The notes: a model not told the origin generated them from the letters alone. Counted from the first letter of the stretch, positions 24,286 through 33,567 are shown. The stretch is 64,000 bases of DNA from Advenella incenata (GCF_004217095.1 NZ_SHKO01000001.1:682001-746000), one strand, 5' to 3'. Made by a program: numbers and translations.

Positions 24286-25005
24286 ATGTTTGGTTTAAGT
24301 TTCGGAGAGCTGTTCGTTATCGGTGTTGTGGGGCTTATTGTGATCGGCCCCGAACGCCTGCCTACGGTCGCCCGTACGCTGGGCCACCTGGTGGGTCGCG
24401 CGCAACGCTACGTGAACGACGTAAAAAGCGATATTCAGCGGGAAGTGGATATCCAGGAAATTGCCAAGATAAAAGAAGAAATGCAGTCTGCCGTCAGTGA
24501 TGTCAAATCGTCGGTAGAAGACACTGCCAGTGCCTTGCGCAACCCGGTCAATGCCCTGCGGGATGATTTGGAACGCACCGGCAATACGCTGCGCGATAGC
24601 GTCAGCACAAACACCACGACAACACGGCAAGGCGATTCAGACGCTGCTGGTGCAGGCAATCTTGCGGCAGACGCGCAGGCCGATGCCGATGCATCGAAAA
24701 TGATTGCGCCGGCCGCCGCGTCTACGACTACCGGTGCGCAATCGACCACGGCAGGGGTTGCAGACCTGATGGCACCCCTGGCAGAACCTCCGGTTGAGCC
24801 TGTCGTGCCCTCGGATGCGGTAACTGCTGGCAAAACAGCGGCGACCGCTGCACCTGTCGACTCCTCGTCTGTTGACAAAGCTGCCCCACAGGTTGCGTCG
24901 CAGACTGCTTCAAACCCGCCTGCCGCGGCTGATCGGCCCGATGTCAAATCCACGCAAGCCGATGCGCCGGCCTCTGCCGTTACCCGTTCCGATAAGCATT
25001 CCTGA
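24286..25005 (+). CDS. tatB: Sec-independent translocase TatB
   Basis: Recognition subunit of the Tat system, working with TatC. 239 residues: N-terminal helix MFGLSFGELFVIGVVGLIVIGPERLP with the invariant Glu and PERLP, an amphipathic helix (VARTLGHLVGRAQRYVNDVKSDI), then about 160 residues of Ala/Thr/Asp-rich low-complexity sequence. That tail is long compared with E. coli TatB (171) but such tails vary. The stop overlaps the tatC ATG by one base. Confidence 0.94.
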   Translation: MFGLSFGELFVIGVVGLIVIGPERLPTVARTLGHLVGRAQRYVNDVKSDIQREVDIQEIAKIKEEMQSAVSDVKSSVEDTASALRNPVNALRDDLERTGNTLRDSVSTNTTTTRQGDSDAAGAGNLAADAQADADASKMIAPAAASTTTGAQSTTAGVADLMAPLAEPPVEPVVPSDAVTAGKTAATAAPVDSSSVDKAAPQVASQTASNPPAAADRPDVKSTQADAPASAVTRSDKHS

Positions 25006-25796
25006 TGGCCAATCCAATTCTTCCTCCCGACAACGCGCAGGAAAGTCTGCCTGAAGACAGCTTTTTTTCCCATCTGATCGAATTGCGCACCCGCCTGATC
25101 AGGGCGCTGCTGGCTGTGATCGGGCTCTTTGCTATTCTGTGTATCTATCCTGGTACGGGTGCGGTCTACGATTTTATTGCGCAGCCCATGATTGCGTCGT
25201 TGCCGGCCGGCAACCGAATGATCGCCACCGGCGTGATCACGCCGTTTCTGGTGCCCCTGAAGGTAACGCTGTTGCTTGCGTTCATGATCGCCTTGCCTTA
25301 CGTGCTGTACCAGGCCTGGGCTTTTATTGCGCCGGGCCTGTACCGTCATGAAAAACAACTGGCCATGCCGCTGGTGGTCTCCAGTACGTTGCTGTTTTTT
25401 TTCGGAATGGCATTCTGCTACTACATTGTTTTCCATACTATCTTTCATTTCATCGCCATGGTCTCGCCCGAGTCTATCAATTTCGCACCGGATATCGAGG
25501 CGTATCTTGGCTTTGTGATGACCATGTTCCTGGCCTTTGGGGTCACGTTTGAAGTGCCTATTGTTGTTGTCGTGCTTGTCAGCACCGGCATGATTTCAGT
25601 GGCCAAACTCAAGTCAATGCGCGGCTATGTCATCGTCGGGGCCTTTGTGGTGGCGGCAGTGGTAACGCCTCCTGATGTGATGTCGCAATTTCTGCTGGCC
25701 GTTCCCCTGTGCCTGTTGTTTGAACTGGGCTTGTTTGCCGCGCGCTTTGTCAAGGTCAGCAAGCTGGATCAGCAAGAATCAGAATCTGAAGAGTAG
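25005..25796 (+). CDS. tatC: Sec-independent translocase TatC
   Basis: Six-helix membrane receptor for twin-arginine signal peptides. 263 residues. Conserved cytoplasmic N-terminus: FFSHLIELRTRLIRAL. Other landmarks: ALPYVLYQAWAFIAPGLYRHEK with the functionally important Glu, and VVAAVVTPPDVMSQFLLAVPLCLLFELG. A likely client in the window is PetA, whose N-terminus carries RRFWLG. Confidence 0.96.
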   Translation: MANPILPPDNAQESLPEDSFFSHLIELRTRLIRALLAVIGLFAILCIYPGTGAVYDFIAQPMIASLPAGNRMIATGVITPFLVPLKVTLLLAFMIALPYVLYQAWAFIAPGLYRHEKQLAMPLVVSSTLLFFFGMAFCYYIVFHTIFHFIAMVSPESINFAPDIEAYLGFVMTMFLAFGVTFEVPIVVVVLVSTGMISVAKLKSMRGYVIVGAFVVAAVVTPPDVMSQFLLAVPLCLLFELGLFAARFVKVSKLDQQESESEE

Positions 25797-26182
25797 GGCG
25801 GTCTTGTCCGCACTTGCCTGGGCGTGAGGGCCTATAGCGGCGCGTCGGCTGTGGCCTGCAGTTTCTGCGCTATTGTCTTGTCCGGCAAGCAGTTCACTCG
25901 CTATTGCTGCGTCATTCACTGACTCCGCTGTCTCCCATCTCTTACTATTTATTAAATGTTGTGCTAGCAATGTCATCCGTATTGCTGTGTTGGCGCAAGG
26001 TAGAGGCGTTGCAGGCGTCATGAGTGCAATACGCGGGCTTGGTCAAGTGAGTCTACGAGGGGCGGTGACTGCGATTCGCGCGCTGTTATTGTTCGGATGC
26101 GGCCGGACAGGATGAAGGCGATGTGGCCGGGAGCGCGGCAGAAGGATGCGGCAGAACCGCCTGCCTGCCATTTCTGTCGCGG
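25797..26182 (+). other. 386-base gap between tatC and the DegS-like protease
   Basis: Convergent intergenic region. Short open frames exist on both strands but none has a good ribosome-binding site or a recognisable product, and I see no clear terminator hairpin with a T run. I see nothing I can name. Confidence 0.5.
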
Positions 26183-27334
26183 TCAGTTGGTGGTGGTCAC
26201 CTGGGGCCGTTTACCCAGTGTTACGATGAAGTCATGCTTTTTGCCGCCGCGCAAAACGGTGAAGGTCACTTTCGATTGAGGAGCAAACTCGGCAATTTTG
26301 TTCAGTAAATGGTCGGTTCCGGTAATATCTTCCCCATTGGCCGCGAGCAGGATGTCGCCAACCAGCAGGCCAGCCTGGCTGGCCGGACCATTCGGGGCCA
26401 GCGTGGCAATAATCACCCCATTGGTGTTTTTCAGATTGAACGCCCTGGCCAGATCGGTAGTGATGTCCTGTGGCTCTATGCCAAGCCAGCCGCGCGAGAC
26501 GCTGCCGGTTTTGATGATTTCGTACATGATGCGCATGGCGGTATCGGCGGGCGTGGCAAAGCCGATGCCCAGTGAGCCGCCGGCAGCCGATTCGGTGTAG
26601 ATGGCGGTGTTAATGCCGATCAGATCGCCTCGGGTATTGATCAATGCACCGCCGGAGTTGCCCGGATTGATGGCCGCATCGGTCTGAATGAAATTTTCAT
26701 AGGTATTGATTCCCAGGCCGGTACGACCCAGCGCCGATACAATACCCATGGTGGTTGTCTGGCCCACGCCGAACGGGTTGCCGATTGCCAGGACCATATC
26801 GCCAATTCGTGGCGTATTGCCGGCGTTGTAATGGATCACCGGCAGGTCGGGAAGATCGGCCTTGAGTACGGCCAGGTCTGTATCGGGATCGGAGCCGATG
26901 AGTTTGGCCGGGGCCTTGCGCCCGTCTGACAGGCCCACTTCAATGGAATCGGCCGCTTCGATCACGTGATAGTTGGTCAGGATATAGCCCTGGTCCGAGG
27001 CGATCACACCGGAACCCAGATTGGTGGGCCCCATTGTGTTCTGTTCCTTGTTATCCTTGATAAAGGGTTTGAGCGCAGGAACATCCGGCAGGTTCTTGAA
27101 AGGCGAGTCGATGTTCTTTGTGGTATAGATATTCACAACGGACGGCGTGGCAGCGGCAACGGCCGAGGCAAAGCTCAGGCTCTCATTGGCTGATGTGAGC
27201 GTTGTGGCAGGCAGAACGCGCGGATTGTCGCTGGCGCTAGGCGTTAGCCAGCCCGGGCGCAATGTTGTAATGGTGAAAACCAACGCCAGGCAGACGGTGA
27301 CCGCCTGAGATAACAGTAACCAAAAACGATACAT
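26183..27334 (-). CDS. Membrane-anchored HtrA/DegS-like serine protease
   Basis: Periplasmic S1C protease of 383 residues: one N-terminal membrane anchor (FWLLLSQAVTVCLALVFTITTL), a trypsin-like domain with His123 (LTNYHVIE), Asp153 (DTDLAVLKAD) and Ser227 (NPGNSGGALIN), and a single PDZ domain (GWLGIEPQDI to about residue 370). One anchor plus one PDZ fits DegS, the protease that starts the sigmaE envelope-stress response, rather than DegP. The start at 27334 is preferred; a frame open to 27427 would overlap nif3. No good ribosome-binding site precedes it. Only 11 bases separate its start from the divergent nif3. Confidence 0.9.
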   Translation of the reverse strand: MYRFWLLLSQAVTVCLALVFTITTLRPGWLTPSASDNPRVLPATTLTSANESLSFASAVAAATPSVVNIYTTKNIDSPFKNLPDVPALKPFIKDNKEQNTMGPTNLGSGVIASDQGYILTNYHVIEAADSIEVGLSDGRKAPAKLIGSDPDTDLAVLKADLPDLPVIHYNAGNTPRIGDMVLAIGNPFGVGQTTTMGIVSALGRTGLGINTYENFIQTDAAINPGNSGGALINTRGDLIGINTAIYTESAAGGSLGIGFATPADTAMRIMYEIIKTGSVSRGWLGIEPQDITTDLARAFNLKNTNGVIIATLAPNGPASQAGLLVGDILLAANGEDITGTDHLLNKIAEFAPQSKVTFTVLRGGKKHDFIVTLGKRPQVTTTN

Positions 27335-27345
27335 AGGAAGACGTC

Positions 27346-28131
27346 GTGAATAAAATTTTCGTGCAGGATTTGCTGGGCTGGCTGGACCAGCAACTAAAAC
27401 CAGCCCTCTTTCAAGATTATGCACCAAACGGGCTGCAGGTGCAGGGTAAGGCCGAAATAAAAAAGGTGATTACGGGCGTGACCGCTTCGGCGCGGCTGTT
27501 GCAAATTGCCGCAGACAAAGGTGCCGATGCCGTTCTTGTGCATCACGGCTGGTTCTGGAAAGGCGAGAATCCGTGTGTGGTCGGCAGCAAATATCATCGC
27601 ATGGAACTGGCGATACGGCATGGCCTGAACATCATTGGCTACCATTTGCCTCTGGATGCGCACCCGGAATGGGGCAACAATGCGCAATTGGCGAGGGTCC
27701 TGGGCCTGGTCCCTGATCGGGCCGACGACGGCAGCGGGCAGCCGGTCGTATTCGGCAAAGGCGGGTTGATCTGGTCGGGTACCTTGCCGCCCGGGCTGCG
27801 CACGCTGGGCGATTTGGGTGCGCAGATTGAAACGGCCCTGGGTCGGTGTCCGTTGCTTATAGGCAACAGTGAGCGGCCCTTGCAGCGTATCGCCTGGTGT
27901 ACCGGCGGCGCCCAGGGCATGTTTGAAGAGGCGATTGCGCGTGGCGTGGATGTTTACCTGACCGGAGAGGCGTCGGAGCAGGTCTATCATCAGGCGATGG
28001 AGTCGGGCGTGGCCTATATTGGCGCCGGCCATCACGCGACCGAGCGCTATGGAGTTCAGGCGCTGGGGCAGGCCGTGGCAGAACACTTTGGCCTGGATGT
28101 GGAGTTCGTGGATCTGCCCAATCCGGTGTAA
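27346..28131 (+). CDS. Nif3-like dinuclear metal centre protein
   Basis: Member of the conserved Nif3/YbgI/DUF34 family, whose biochemical role is unsettled. 261 residues. Metal-site motifs: VLVHHGWFWKGE, YHLPLDAHPEWGNNAQLA (His/Asp ligands) and the C-terminal GAGHHATERYGVQALG. It starts with GTG at 27346 behind AGGAAG. It is divergent from the protease gene with starts 11 bases apart, so promoters must lie inside coding sequence or be shared. Confidence 0.9.
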   Translation: MNKIFVQDLLGWLDQQLKPALFQDYAPNGLQVQGKAEIKKVITGVTASARLLQIAADKGADAVLVHHGWFWKGENPCVVGSKYHRMELAIRHGLNIIGYHLPLDAHPEWGNNAQLARVLGLVPDRADDGSGQPVVFGKGGLIWSGTLPPGLRTLGDLGAQIETALGRCPLLIGNSERPLQRIAWCTGGAQGMFEEAIARGVDVYLTGEASEQVYHQAMESGVAYIGAGHHATERYGVQALGQAVAEHFGLDVEFVDLPNPV

Positions 28132-28251
28132 TGCGACGTGGCCGCGCTGGCCAGGGCGCGCCTATCGCCAGGCATCGCTTGCGCGACAGAATGCAGCCGT
28201 AGCGCTACGCTGATGCCCGCCACGGTGAGCTCAATGAGCCGCAGTCGGACG

Positions 28252-28294
28252 AAAAAAAACAACATCTGCAATTTATCACAGATGTTGTTTTTTT
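28252..28294. terminator. Bidirectional terminator between nif3 and mscL
   Basis: Symmetric hairpin: A-run then CAACATCTG (28260-28268) pairing with CAGATGTTG (28279-28287), then a T-run, so it has the right shape on both strands. It separates convergent nif3 and mscL. Confidence 0.85.
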
Positions 28295-28362
28295 ACTCCA
28301 GGCCTTGTCGTCAGAGTCTGGCCACAGGACTCGGGGCCAGCGGTGACAAGGAGCGTAGCAGG

Positions 28363-28818
28363 TCAGACCGTAGGTTTCTGACGCAGCAGATCGCGGATCT
28401 CCTTGAGCAGGGCGACATCGGCCGGATCGGCGGCAGCTTCGGCTTCTTTTTCCCGTTCAAAGGTGGCGCGCGCTTTGGCGACGGCTTTGACCAGGCAGAA
28501 GATAACCAGCGCCAGCAGGATGAAATTAATGAAGATTGTGAGAAAGTTACCATAGGCCAGCAGGTTGGCACCGGCTTTGCTCATGGCTTCGTAGGTACGT
28601 GCTCCGGCATAGCCTTCGGGTTCGGATAAGACAATGAACTTATTGGCAAAATCAACAGATCCACCGAGGATGAAATTGATCATGGGCATGATGACGTCTT
28701 TGACTAAAGAGTCAATGATCTTTCCGAAAGCGGCGCCGATAATCACACCAACCGCCAGGTCAATCATGTTGCCTTTGATTGCAAACTCTTTGAACTCGTT
28801 TATAAAACCTTTACTCAT
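28363..28818 (-). CDS. mscL: Large-conductance mechanosensitive channel
   Basis: Pentameric inner-membrane channel opened by membrane tension under hypo-osmotic shock. 151 residues. The N-terminal amphipathic helix and first pore helix are [20 protein letters not shown] and [15 protein letters not shown]; the second helix is [22 protein letters not shown], followed by a charged cytoplasmic bundle [18 protein letters not shown]. Ordinary for the family; 120 bases separate it from the divergent petA start. Confidence 0.96.
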   Translation of the reverse strand: MSKGFINEFKEFAIKGNMIDLAVGVIIGAAFGKIIDSLVKDVIMPMINFILGGSVDFANKFIVLSEPEGYAGARTYEAMSKAGANLLAYGNFLTIFINFILLALVIFCLVKAVAKARATFEREKEAEAAADPADVALLKEIRDLLRQKPTV

Positions 28819-28870
28819 GATTATGTCCTTTTTTCCACGCCCGGCTCGGGCACCGGTATATAATAAACGG

Positions 28871-28900
28871 TTGCCAAATTATGTACACATAAAATATAGT
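28871..28900 (+). promoter_or_regulatory. Candidate sigma70 promoter of petABC
   Basis: TTGCCA (28871-28876), an 18-base spacer and TATAGT (28895-28900), 38 bases before the petA start in a clearly AT-rich stretch. Confidence 0.5.
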
Positions 28901-28938
28901 AAATTTTAGTACCTTGAGTGTATCAACAAGGATGGATA

Positions 28939-29583
28939 ATGAGTCAGGATTCTATACAGCAGTATGATAATCAGGGGCCCGCCACGCCAGCGGTGCTTCC
29001 CTCTGATCCGCAAAGACGCTTCTGGCTGGGTACAGCCTGTGCGGTCGGTGGTGTAGCAGGAGTGGCAACGGCCGTTCCTTTTGTAGCATCAATGAACCCG
29101 TCCGATCGGGCCAAGGCAGCCGGCGCGCCAGTGGAAATCGCGCTGGGTGGTATTGCCCCAGGCAACATGATCACCGCCGAATGGCAGGGCAAGCCGGTAT
29201 GGATCATCCACCGTACACCGGCCATGATTGAGGGTCTGACAAAAAACGATTCGCATCTTGCCGATCCGAAGTCCGAGCGTCCTGACTACACTCCCGATTT
29301 TGCCAAGAACGAAGGCCGTTCACGCAAGCCGGAATGGTTTATTTGCGTTGGTATCTGTACACACCTGGGCTGTTCTCCGTCACCCCGTTTCGCCATCGGC
29401 GGTTCCGAGGGTATGGGCGCCGACTGGGAAGGCGGCTTTCTTTGCCCTTGCCATGGTTCCCATTTTGATCTGGCCGGCCGGGTTTTCAAAAATCAGCCCG
29501 CACCTGACAATCTTCTTATTCCCCCTTATTACTTTATCGACGATAACACAGTTATGGTCGGTTTAGAAAAAGCGGAAGGCTGA
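28939..29583 (+). CDS. petA: Ubiquinol-cytochrome c reductase, Rieske iron-sulfur subunit
   Basis: Iron-sulfur subunit of the cytochrome bc1 complex, passing electrons from ubiquinol to cytochrome c1. 214 residues. The N-terminus carries a twin-arginine signal/anchor (QRRFWLG then a Gly/Ala/Val-rich helix), consistent with Tat export of folded Rieske protein. 2Fe-2S ligands: Cys140 and His142 (CTHLGC) and Cys169 and His172 (CPCHGSH), with the disulphide cysteines 145 and 171. The ATG at 28939 is preceded by AAGGA; an upstream in-frame GTG at 28918 is less likely. Confidence 0.96.
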   Translation: MSQDSIQQYDNQGPATPAVLPSDPQRRFWLGTACAVGGVAGVATAVPFVASMNPSDRAKAAGAPVEIALGGIAPGNMITAEWQGKPVWIIHRTPAMIEGLTKNDSHLADPKSERPDYTPDFAKNEGRSRKPEWFICVGICTHLGCSPSPRFAIGGSEGMGADWEGGFLCPCHGSHFDLAGRVFKNQPAPDNLLIPPYYFIDDNTVMVGLEKAEG

Positions 29584-29634
29584 TCCCAATGATCCGTCTG
29601 ATCTCTTGCCTAGTTAGAAAAGGAGCCCTGTAAA

Positions 29635-31020
29635 ATGGCTGGCGAAAAAGTTGTCGAAACGACAGGATTGTTGGGTTGGGTTGATCGGCGTTTCCCACTG
29701 ACAAGTCTGTGGAAAGCCCATCTGTCCGAGTATTACGCACCCAAGAATTTCAATTTCTGGTATTTCTTCGGATCACTGGCTCTGCTGGTTCTGGTTATCC
29801 AGATTGTGACCGGTATTTTCATGGTCATGCACTACAAACCCGATGCCGCGCTGGCGTTCACATCGGTAGAATACATCATGCGCGAAGTGCCCTATGGCTG
29901 GATCATCCGCTATATGCACTCTACCGGCGCTTCCATGTTCTTTGTGGTCGTGTATCTGCACATGTTGCGTGGCCTGTTCTACGGTTCCTACCGCAAGCCG
30001 CGTGAACTGGTCTGGATCTTCGGCGTGGCCATTTTCCTCTGTCTGATGGCCGAAGCCTTCTTCGGCTATCTGCTGCCATGGGGTCAAATGTCCTTTTGGG
30101 GCGCCCAGGTGATTGTGAACCTGTTCTCCGCCATTCCTTATGTCGGTCCTGACCTGTCCATCTGGATTCGCGGCGACTTCGTCGTATCCGATGCCACACT
30201 CAACCGCTTCTTTGCCTTCCACGTGATCGCCATTCCATTGGTGCTCATTGGTCTGGTCGCTGCCCACCTTATTGCTCTGCATGAAGTTGGCTCGAACAAT
30301 CCCGATGGCGTTGAAATCAAAGAGAAAAAAGATGCCAATGGCCGCCCCCTGGACGGCATCCCCTTCCATCCGTACTATTCGGTACACGATTTGATGGGCG
30401 TAGTCGGCTTTCTCATTGTTTTTGCCGCGATCATGTTCTTTGCGCCAACCATGGGTGGTTACTTCCTGGAAGCCAATAACTTCCTGCCGGCCGATGCGTT
30501 CAAGACACCGCCGCATATTGCGCCTGTCTGGTATTTCACGCCGTTCTACTCCATGCTGCGTGCAACAACAGATGAATTTACCTGGGTGCTGGTTGCCCTG
30601 GCGCTGATCTTTGCCGTAGGCCTGCTGTTCAGCAAAAACCTCAAGGGCATCTGGAAAATCATTTTCCCGGTCATTCTGGTGCTGGTTGCGGTTGCCCTGC
30701 GTGTTTACGATGCGAAATTCTGGGGTGTGGTCATTATGGGCGGCACCGTGGTCATCCTGGGTTTTATGCCCTGGCTTGACCATTCTCCGGTCAAATCCAT
30801 CCGCTACCGTCCAGGTTGGCACAAGCTGGTGTATGCCGTCTTCCTGATCAACTTCGTGATCCTGGGCATCATTGGTACAAAGGCGCCAAGTCCTGTCCTG
30901 AATATTATTTCTCAAGTGGGTACACTGATTTACCTGGCTTTCTTCCTGTTCATGCCAATCTGGAGCCGGCTGGGTACGTTCAAGAAAGTCCCTGATCGTG
31001 TGACCTTCCATCCCCACTAA
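29635..31020 (+). CDS. petB: Ubiquinol-cytochrome c reductase, cytochrome b subunit
   Basis: Membrane core of the bc1 complex with the two b haems and both quinone sites. 461 residues with the full eight-helix protein (not split as in b6f). Haem-ligating histidines lie in MHSTGASMFFVVVYLHMLRGL and in FHVIAIPLVLIGLVAAHLIALH; the Qo-site PEWY-type motif reads APVWYFTPFYSML here. AAAAGGAG lies upstream. petC starts shortly after the stop. Confidence 0.97.
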   Translation: MAGEKVVETTGLLGWVDRRFPLTSLWKAHLSEYYAPKNFNFWYFFGSLALLVLVIQIVTGIFMVMHYKPDAALAFTSVEYIMREVPYGWIIRYMHSTGASMFFVVVYLHMLRGLFYGSYRKPRELVWIFGVAIFLCLMAEAFFGYLLPWGQMSFWGAQVIVNLFSAIPYVGPDLSIWIRGDFVVSDATLNRFFAFHVIAIPLVLIGLVAAHLIALHEVGSNNPDGVEIKEKKDANGRPLDGIPFHPYYSVHDLMGVVGFLIVFAAIMFFAPTMGGYFLEANNFLPADAFKTPPHIAPVWYFTPFYSMLRATTDEFTWVLVALALIFAVGLLFSKNLKGIWKIIFPVILVLVAVALRVYDAKFWGVVIMGGTVVILGFMPWLDHSPVKSIRYRPGWHKLVYAVFLINFVILGIIGTKAPSPVLNIISQVGTLIYLAFFLFMPIWSRLGTFKKVPDRVTFHPH

Positions 31021-31042
31021 GTTGAAAAATACAGGAATGAAC

Positions 31043-31894
31043 ATGTTTAAAAAGTTAATAGGCGCATTGTTACTGGCCGTCACTTTTGCCACTCCTGTCC
31101 TGGCCGCCGAAGGCGGCATGGAGTGGGATCGTGCCCCCAACCGTGTCAATCATCTGGCTTCCTTGCAAAATGGTGCGAAGCTTTTCGTCAACTACTGTCT
31201 GAACTGTCACAGTGCCAATTCCATGCGCTACAACAAGCTCACGGAACTTGGCCTGACCGAAGAGCAGATCAAGGAAAACCTGCTGTTTACCGGCGATAAG
31301 GTCGGCGAACTCATGCACGTTGCCATGAGCCCGGCTGACGCCAAGGCCTGGTTCGGGGCAGCACCGCCCGACCTGTCTGTCATGGCGCGCGCCAAGGCTG
31401 CCAATATGGGGCAGGACGGTACAGACTATATCTACACTTACCTGCGTACGTTCTACCGCGATGCGTCCCGTCCTCTGGGCTGGAACAATCTGCTGTTCCC
31501 GAACGTAGGTATGCCGCATGCCATGTGGAACCTGCAAGGCCCGCGTGAACTGGAAACCGTCGACATCCACCCTGTGGACAAAGACGGCAAACAGGAATGG
31601 CGCAAGATCACCACGAAAGTGGACTCCGAAGGCTTCAAGTCTGTCGTGAGTGATGAGCCCCTGCCCGAGTATCATGGCAGTGCATCGTCACACTCGACAC
31701 TGAAGTATCTGGATCCATCCAGACAGGCACAGTTTGACAACGACGTTGCTGACCTGACCGCCTTTCTGGGCTGGATGTCCGAACCAGAACAACTGCTGCG
31801 CAAGAAGTTGGGCGTATGGGTGCTGTTGTTCCTCGGGCTGTTCTTTATCGTTGTCTGGAGACTGAACGCGTCTTACTGGAAACACGTTAAGTAA
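31043..31894 (+). CDS. petC: Ubiquinol-cytochrome c reductase, cytochrome c1
   Basis: Haem c subunit of the bc1 complex, facing the periplasm. 283 residues: Sec signal peptide (KKLIGALLLAVTFATPVLAA), haem motif CLNCH at residues 52-56, and a C-terminal anchor (VLLFLGLFFIVVWRL). The region around VAMSPADAKAWFGAAPPDLSVMARAK is typical of c1. I chose the ATG at 31043 because AGGA lies six bases upstream; ATG at 31037 and TTG at 31022 are in frame but badly spaced. Confidence 0.96.
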   Translation: MFKKLIGALLLAVTFATPVLAAEGGMEWDRAPNRVNHLASLQNGAKLFVNYCLNCHSANSMRYNKLTELGLTEEQIKENLLFTGDKVGELMHVAMSPADAKAWFGAAPPDLSVMARAKAANMGQDGTDYIYTYLRTFYRDASRPLGWNNLLFPNVGMPHAMWNLQGPRELETVDIHPVDKDGKQEWRKITTKVDSEGFKSVVSDEPLPEYHGSASSHSTLKYLDPSRQAQFDNDVADLTAFLGWMSEPEQLLRKKLGVWVLLFLGLFFIVVWRLNASYWKHVK

Positions 31895-31965
31895 GCGTTG
31901 TCGGCAGCAGTCGGGGGGATGCAAAACCCTTCCTTTGCTGCCGATGTCAGAACTACTGTGATTCG

Positions 31966-32011
31966 GGTCAGTGCTTGTTGTATGATGGGCACTGACCTTT
32001 TCTTTTTTTTA
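31966..32011 (+). terminator. Rho-independent terminator ahead of sspA
   Basis: A 9-bp perfect stem (GGTCAGTGC at 31966-31974 with GCACTGACC at 31989-31997) followed by TTTTCTTTTTTTT. It ends petABC transcription just before sspA; readthrough could couple the two. Confidence 0.85.
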
Positions 32012-32034
32012 TTTTTTGCGGGAGACTGCACACC

Positions 32035-32646
32035 ATGATGGTGCTTTATTCTGGAACCACGTGTCCATTTTCTCAACGCTGCCGTTTCGTCCTGTACGAA
32101 AAAGGCATGGACTTTGAGGTTCGTGATATTGACCTGTTCAACAAGCCCGAGGATATCTCGGTCATGAACCCCTACGGTCGCGTCCCCATCCTGGTAGAGC
32201 GTGACCTGATTCTGTATGAATCCAATATTATCAATGAGTACATTGACGAGCGTTTTCCGCATCCTCAACTGATGCCTGCCGATCCGGTCATGCGTGCGCG
32301 CACCCGCTTGTTCCTGCATAATTTTGAAAAAGAGCTGTTTGTTCACGTTGGGGTGCTGGAAGATCGTTCTGCCCGTTCCGACGAGAAGAAACTGGAAAAT
32401 GCCCGCCGCATGATCCGCGACCGCCTGTCACAGTTGGCGCCCTTGCTGATCAAAAATCGCTACATGCTGGGTGAAGAGTTCTCCATGCTTGACGTGACCA
32501 TGGCGCCGCTGCTGTGGCGTCTGGACCATTACGGTATCGAGTTGCCCAAAAATGCAGCGCCGATCCAGAAATATGCTGAGCGGATCTTCTCGCGCCCGGC
32601 CTATATCGAGGCATTGACGCCGTCAGAAAAGGTAATGCGTCGCTGA
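32035..32646 (+). CDS. sspA: Stringent starvation protein A
   Basis: GST-fold protein that binds RNA polymerase in E. coli and modulates transcription under starvation. 203 residues. The thioredoxin-like N-terminus starts MVLYSGTTCPFSQRCRFVLYEKG, followed by NPYGRVPILVERDLILYES and the helical domain. As usual it sits directly downstream of petABC and upstream of sspB. GGGAGA lies upstream of the ATG. Confidence 0.94.
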   Translation: MMVLYSGTTCPFSQRCRFVLYEKGMDFEVRDIDLFNKPEDISVMNPYGRVPILVERDLILYESNIINEYIDERFPHPQLMPADPVMRARTRLFLHNFEKELFVHVGVLEDRSARSDEKKLENARRMIRDRLSQLAPLLIKNRYMLGEEFSMLDVTMAPLLWRLDHYGIELPKNAAPIQKYAERIFSRPAYIEALTPSEKVMRR

Positions 32647-32691
32647 TCCGTTCCGGGACAGTTAGCACAGCCACAGACTAAAGGAAAGTGA

Positions 32692-33117
32692 ATGGAAAAA
32701 CCATCTACCAAACCATATCTGTTGCGTGCCTGGCATGAGTGGTGTACCGATGCCGGCTACACCCCTCATCTGGTGGTCCATGTTGATGCGGCCTGCCAGG
32801 TACCCAGGGAGTTTGTCCGTGACGAACGCATTACGTTGAATGTAGGCGCAATGGCAACCAATCGTCTGGTCATGGGCAATGACTGGATTGAGTTTCAGGC
32901 AAGATTCGGCGGAGCTTCGCGACAAATTTCCGTTCCCGTGGCGCGCGTCGAAGCGATTTATGCACGCGAGACACAGGAAGGGATGCAGTTTGAGGTCGAA
33001 GAGTACGATTTGACAGACGCGGGTTCCGATACCCACGATACCTCATTGCCAGACGACGATCCACCACCTTCGCCTACGCCAAAAGAAAAGGCGCCTTGGC
33101 TCAAGGTGGTCAAGTAA
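32692..33117 (+). CDS. sspB: ClpXP protease specificity-enhancing factor SspB
   Basis: Adaptor that delivers ssrA-tagged proteins to ClpXP. 141 residues: a folded SspB domain (KPYLLRAWHEWCTDAGYTPHLVVHVD to about residue 105), an acidic Pro-rich linker, and the C-terminal ClpX-binding tail APWLKVVK, which matches the XB motif (LRVVK-like) of known SspB proteins. AAAGGAAAG lies upstream of the ATG. Confidence 0.94.
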   Translation: MEKPSTKPYLLRAWHEWCTDAGYTPHLVVHVDAACQVPREFVRDERITLNVGAMATNRLVMGNDWIEFQARFGGASRQISVPVARVEAIYARETQEGMQFEVEEYDLTDAGSDTHDTSLPDDDPPPSPTPKEKAPWLKVVK

Positions 33118-33279
33118 CCGATGACCCTGGCCGCAGATGATCGAAGATGGCCGGCAGTGGCGCCGGCGCCATGTCATGGCCAGGTCCATGTAATTCGGGC
33201 GGACAGCGGTTTGCGTGGCGCTTTTTGCAGCTAAAACAAGACACGATCGTGGCTTTTTTGACCCTGTATGCCGTAAAAC

Positions 33280-33309
33280 TGGACTTTTTCCGCCAGCTTC
33301 ACATATAAT
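33280..33309 (+). promoter_or_regulatory. Candidate promoter of tRNA-Thr
   Basis: TGGACT (33280-33285), an 18-base spacer and a perfect TATAAT (33304-33309), nine bases before the mature tRNA 5' end. Confidence 0.6.
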
Positions 33310-33318
33310 CTTTCTTTC

Positions 33319-33394
33319 GCCGGTTTAGCTCAGTTGGTAGAGCAGCTGATTTGTAATCAGAAGGTCGAGGGTTCAACTCCTTTAACCGGCACCA
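33319..33394 (+). tRNA. tRNA-Thr (anticodon TGT)
   Basis: A 76-nt cloverleaf read by eye: acceptor stem GCCGGTT (33319-33325) with AACCGGC (33384-33390), D arm around AGCTCAGTTGGTAGAGC, anticodon loop TTTGTAA giving TGT, T loop TTCAACT with a GAGGG/CCTTT stem (two G-U pairs), discriminator A and encoded CCA. The outermost anticodon-stem position is a G-A mismatch. Confidence 0.95.
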
Positions 33395-33405
33395 GAATTT
33401 CAAAC

Positions 33406-33456
33406 GCCCCGTCTTCGGTCATACTTCAGGTATGTTGATTGCGGGGCTTTTGTTTT
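33406..33456 (+). terminator. Rho-independent terminator after tRNA-Thr
   Basis: Stem GCCCCG (33406-33411) with CGGGGC (33442-33447), an inner small hairpin ATACTTCAGGTAT, and a T-rich tail (TTTTGTTTT). Confidence 0.7.
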
Positions 33457-33567
33457 GGGTGCTGCATCTGCTTTTTTAAGTATTGTGAGTGGGTGCCAGG
33501 GCAATAGCAGATGTTGCGTCAGACAACAACCGTCCAAGCATTTTTCTACTTCCATATCGGGTTGGCA

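Noticed and set aside
25779-26021. 80-aa minus-strand frame after tatC
   Set aside because: No ribosome-binding site, overlaps the tatC end, no recognisable features.
29773-31149. 458-aa minus-strand frame over petB/petC
   Set aside because: Antisense shadow of cytochrome b; His/Gln/Arg-rich nonsense composition.
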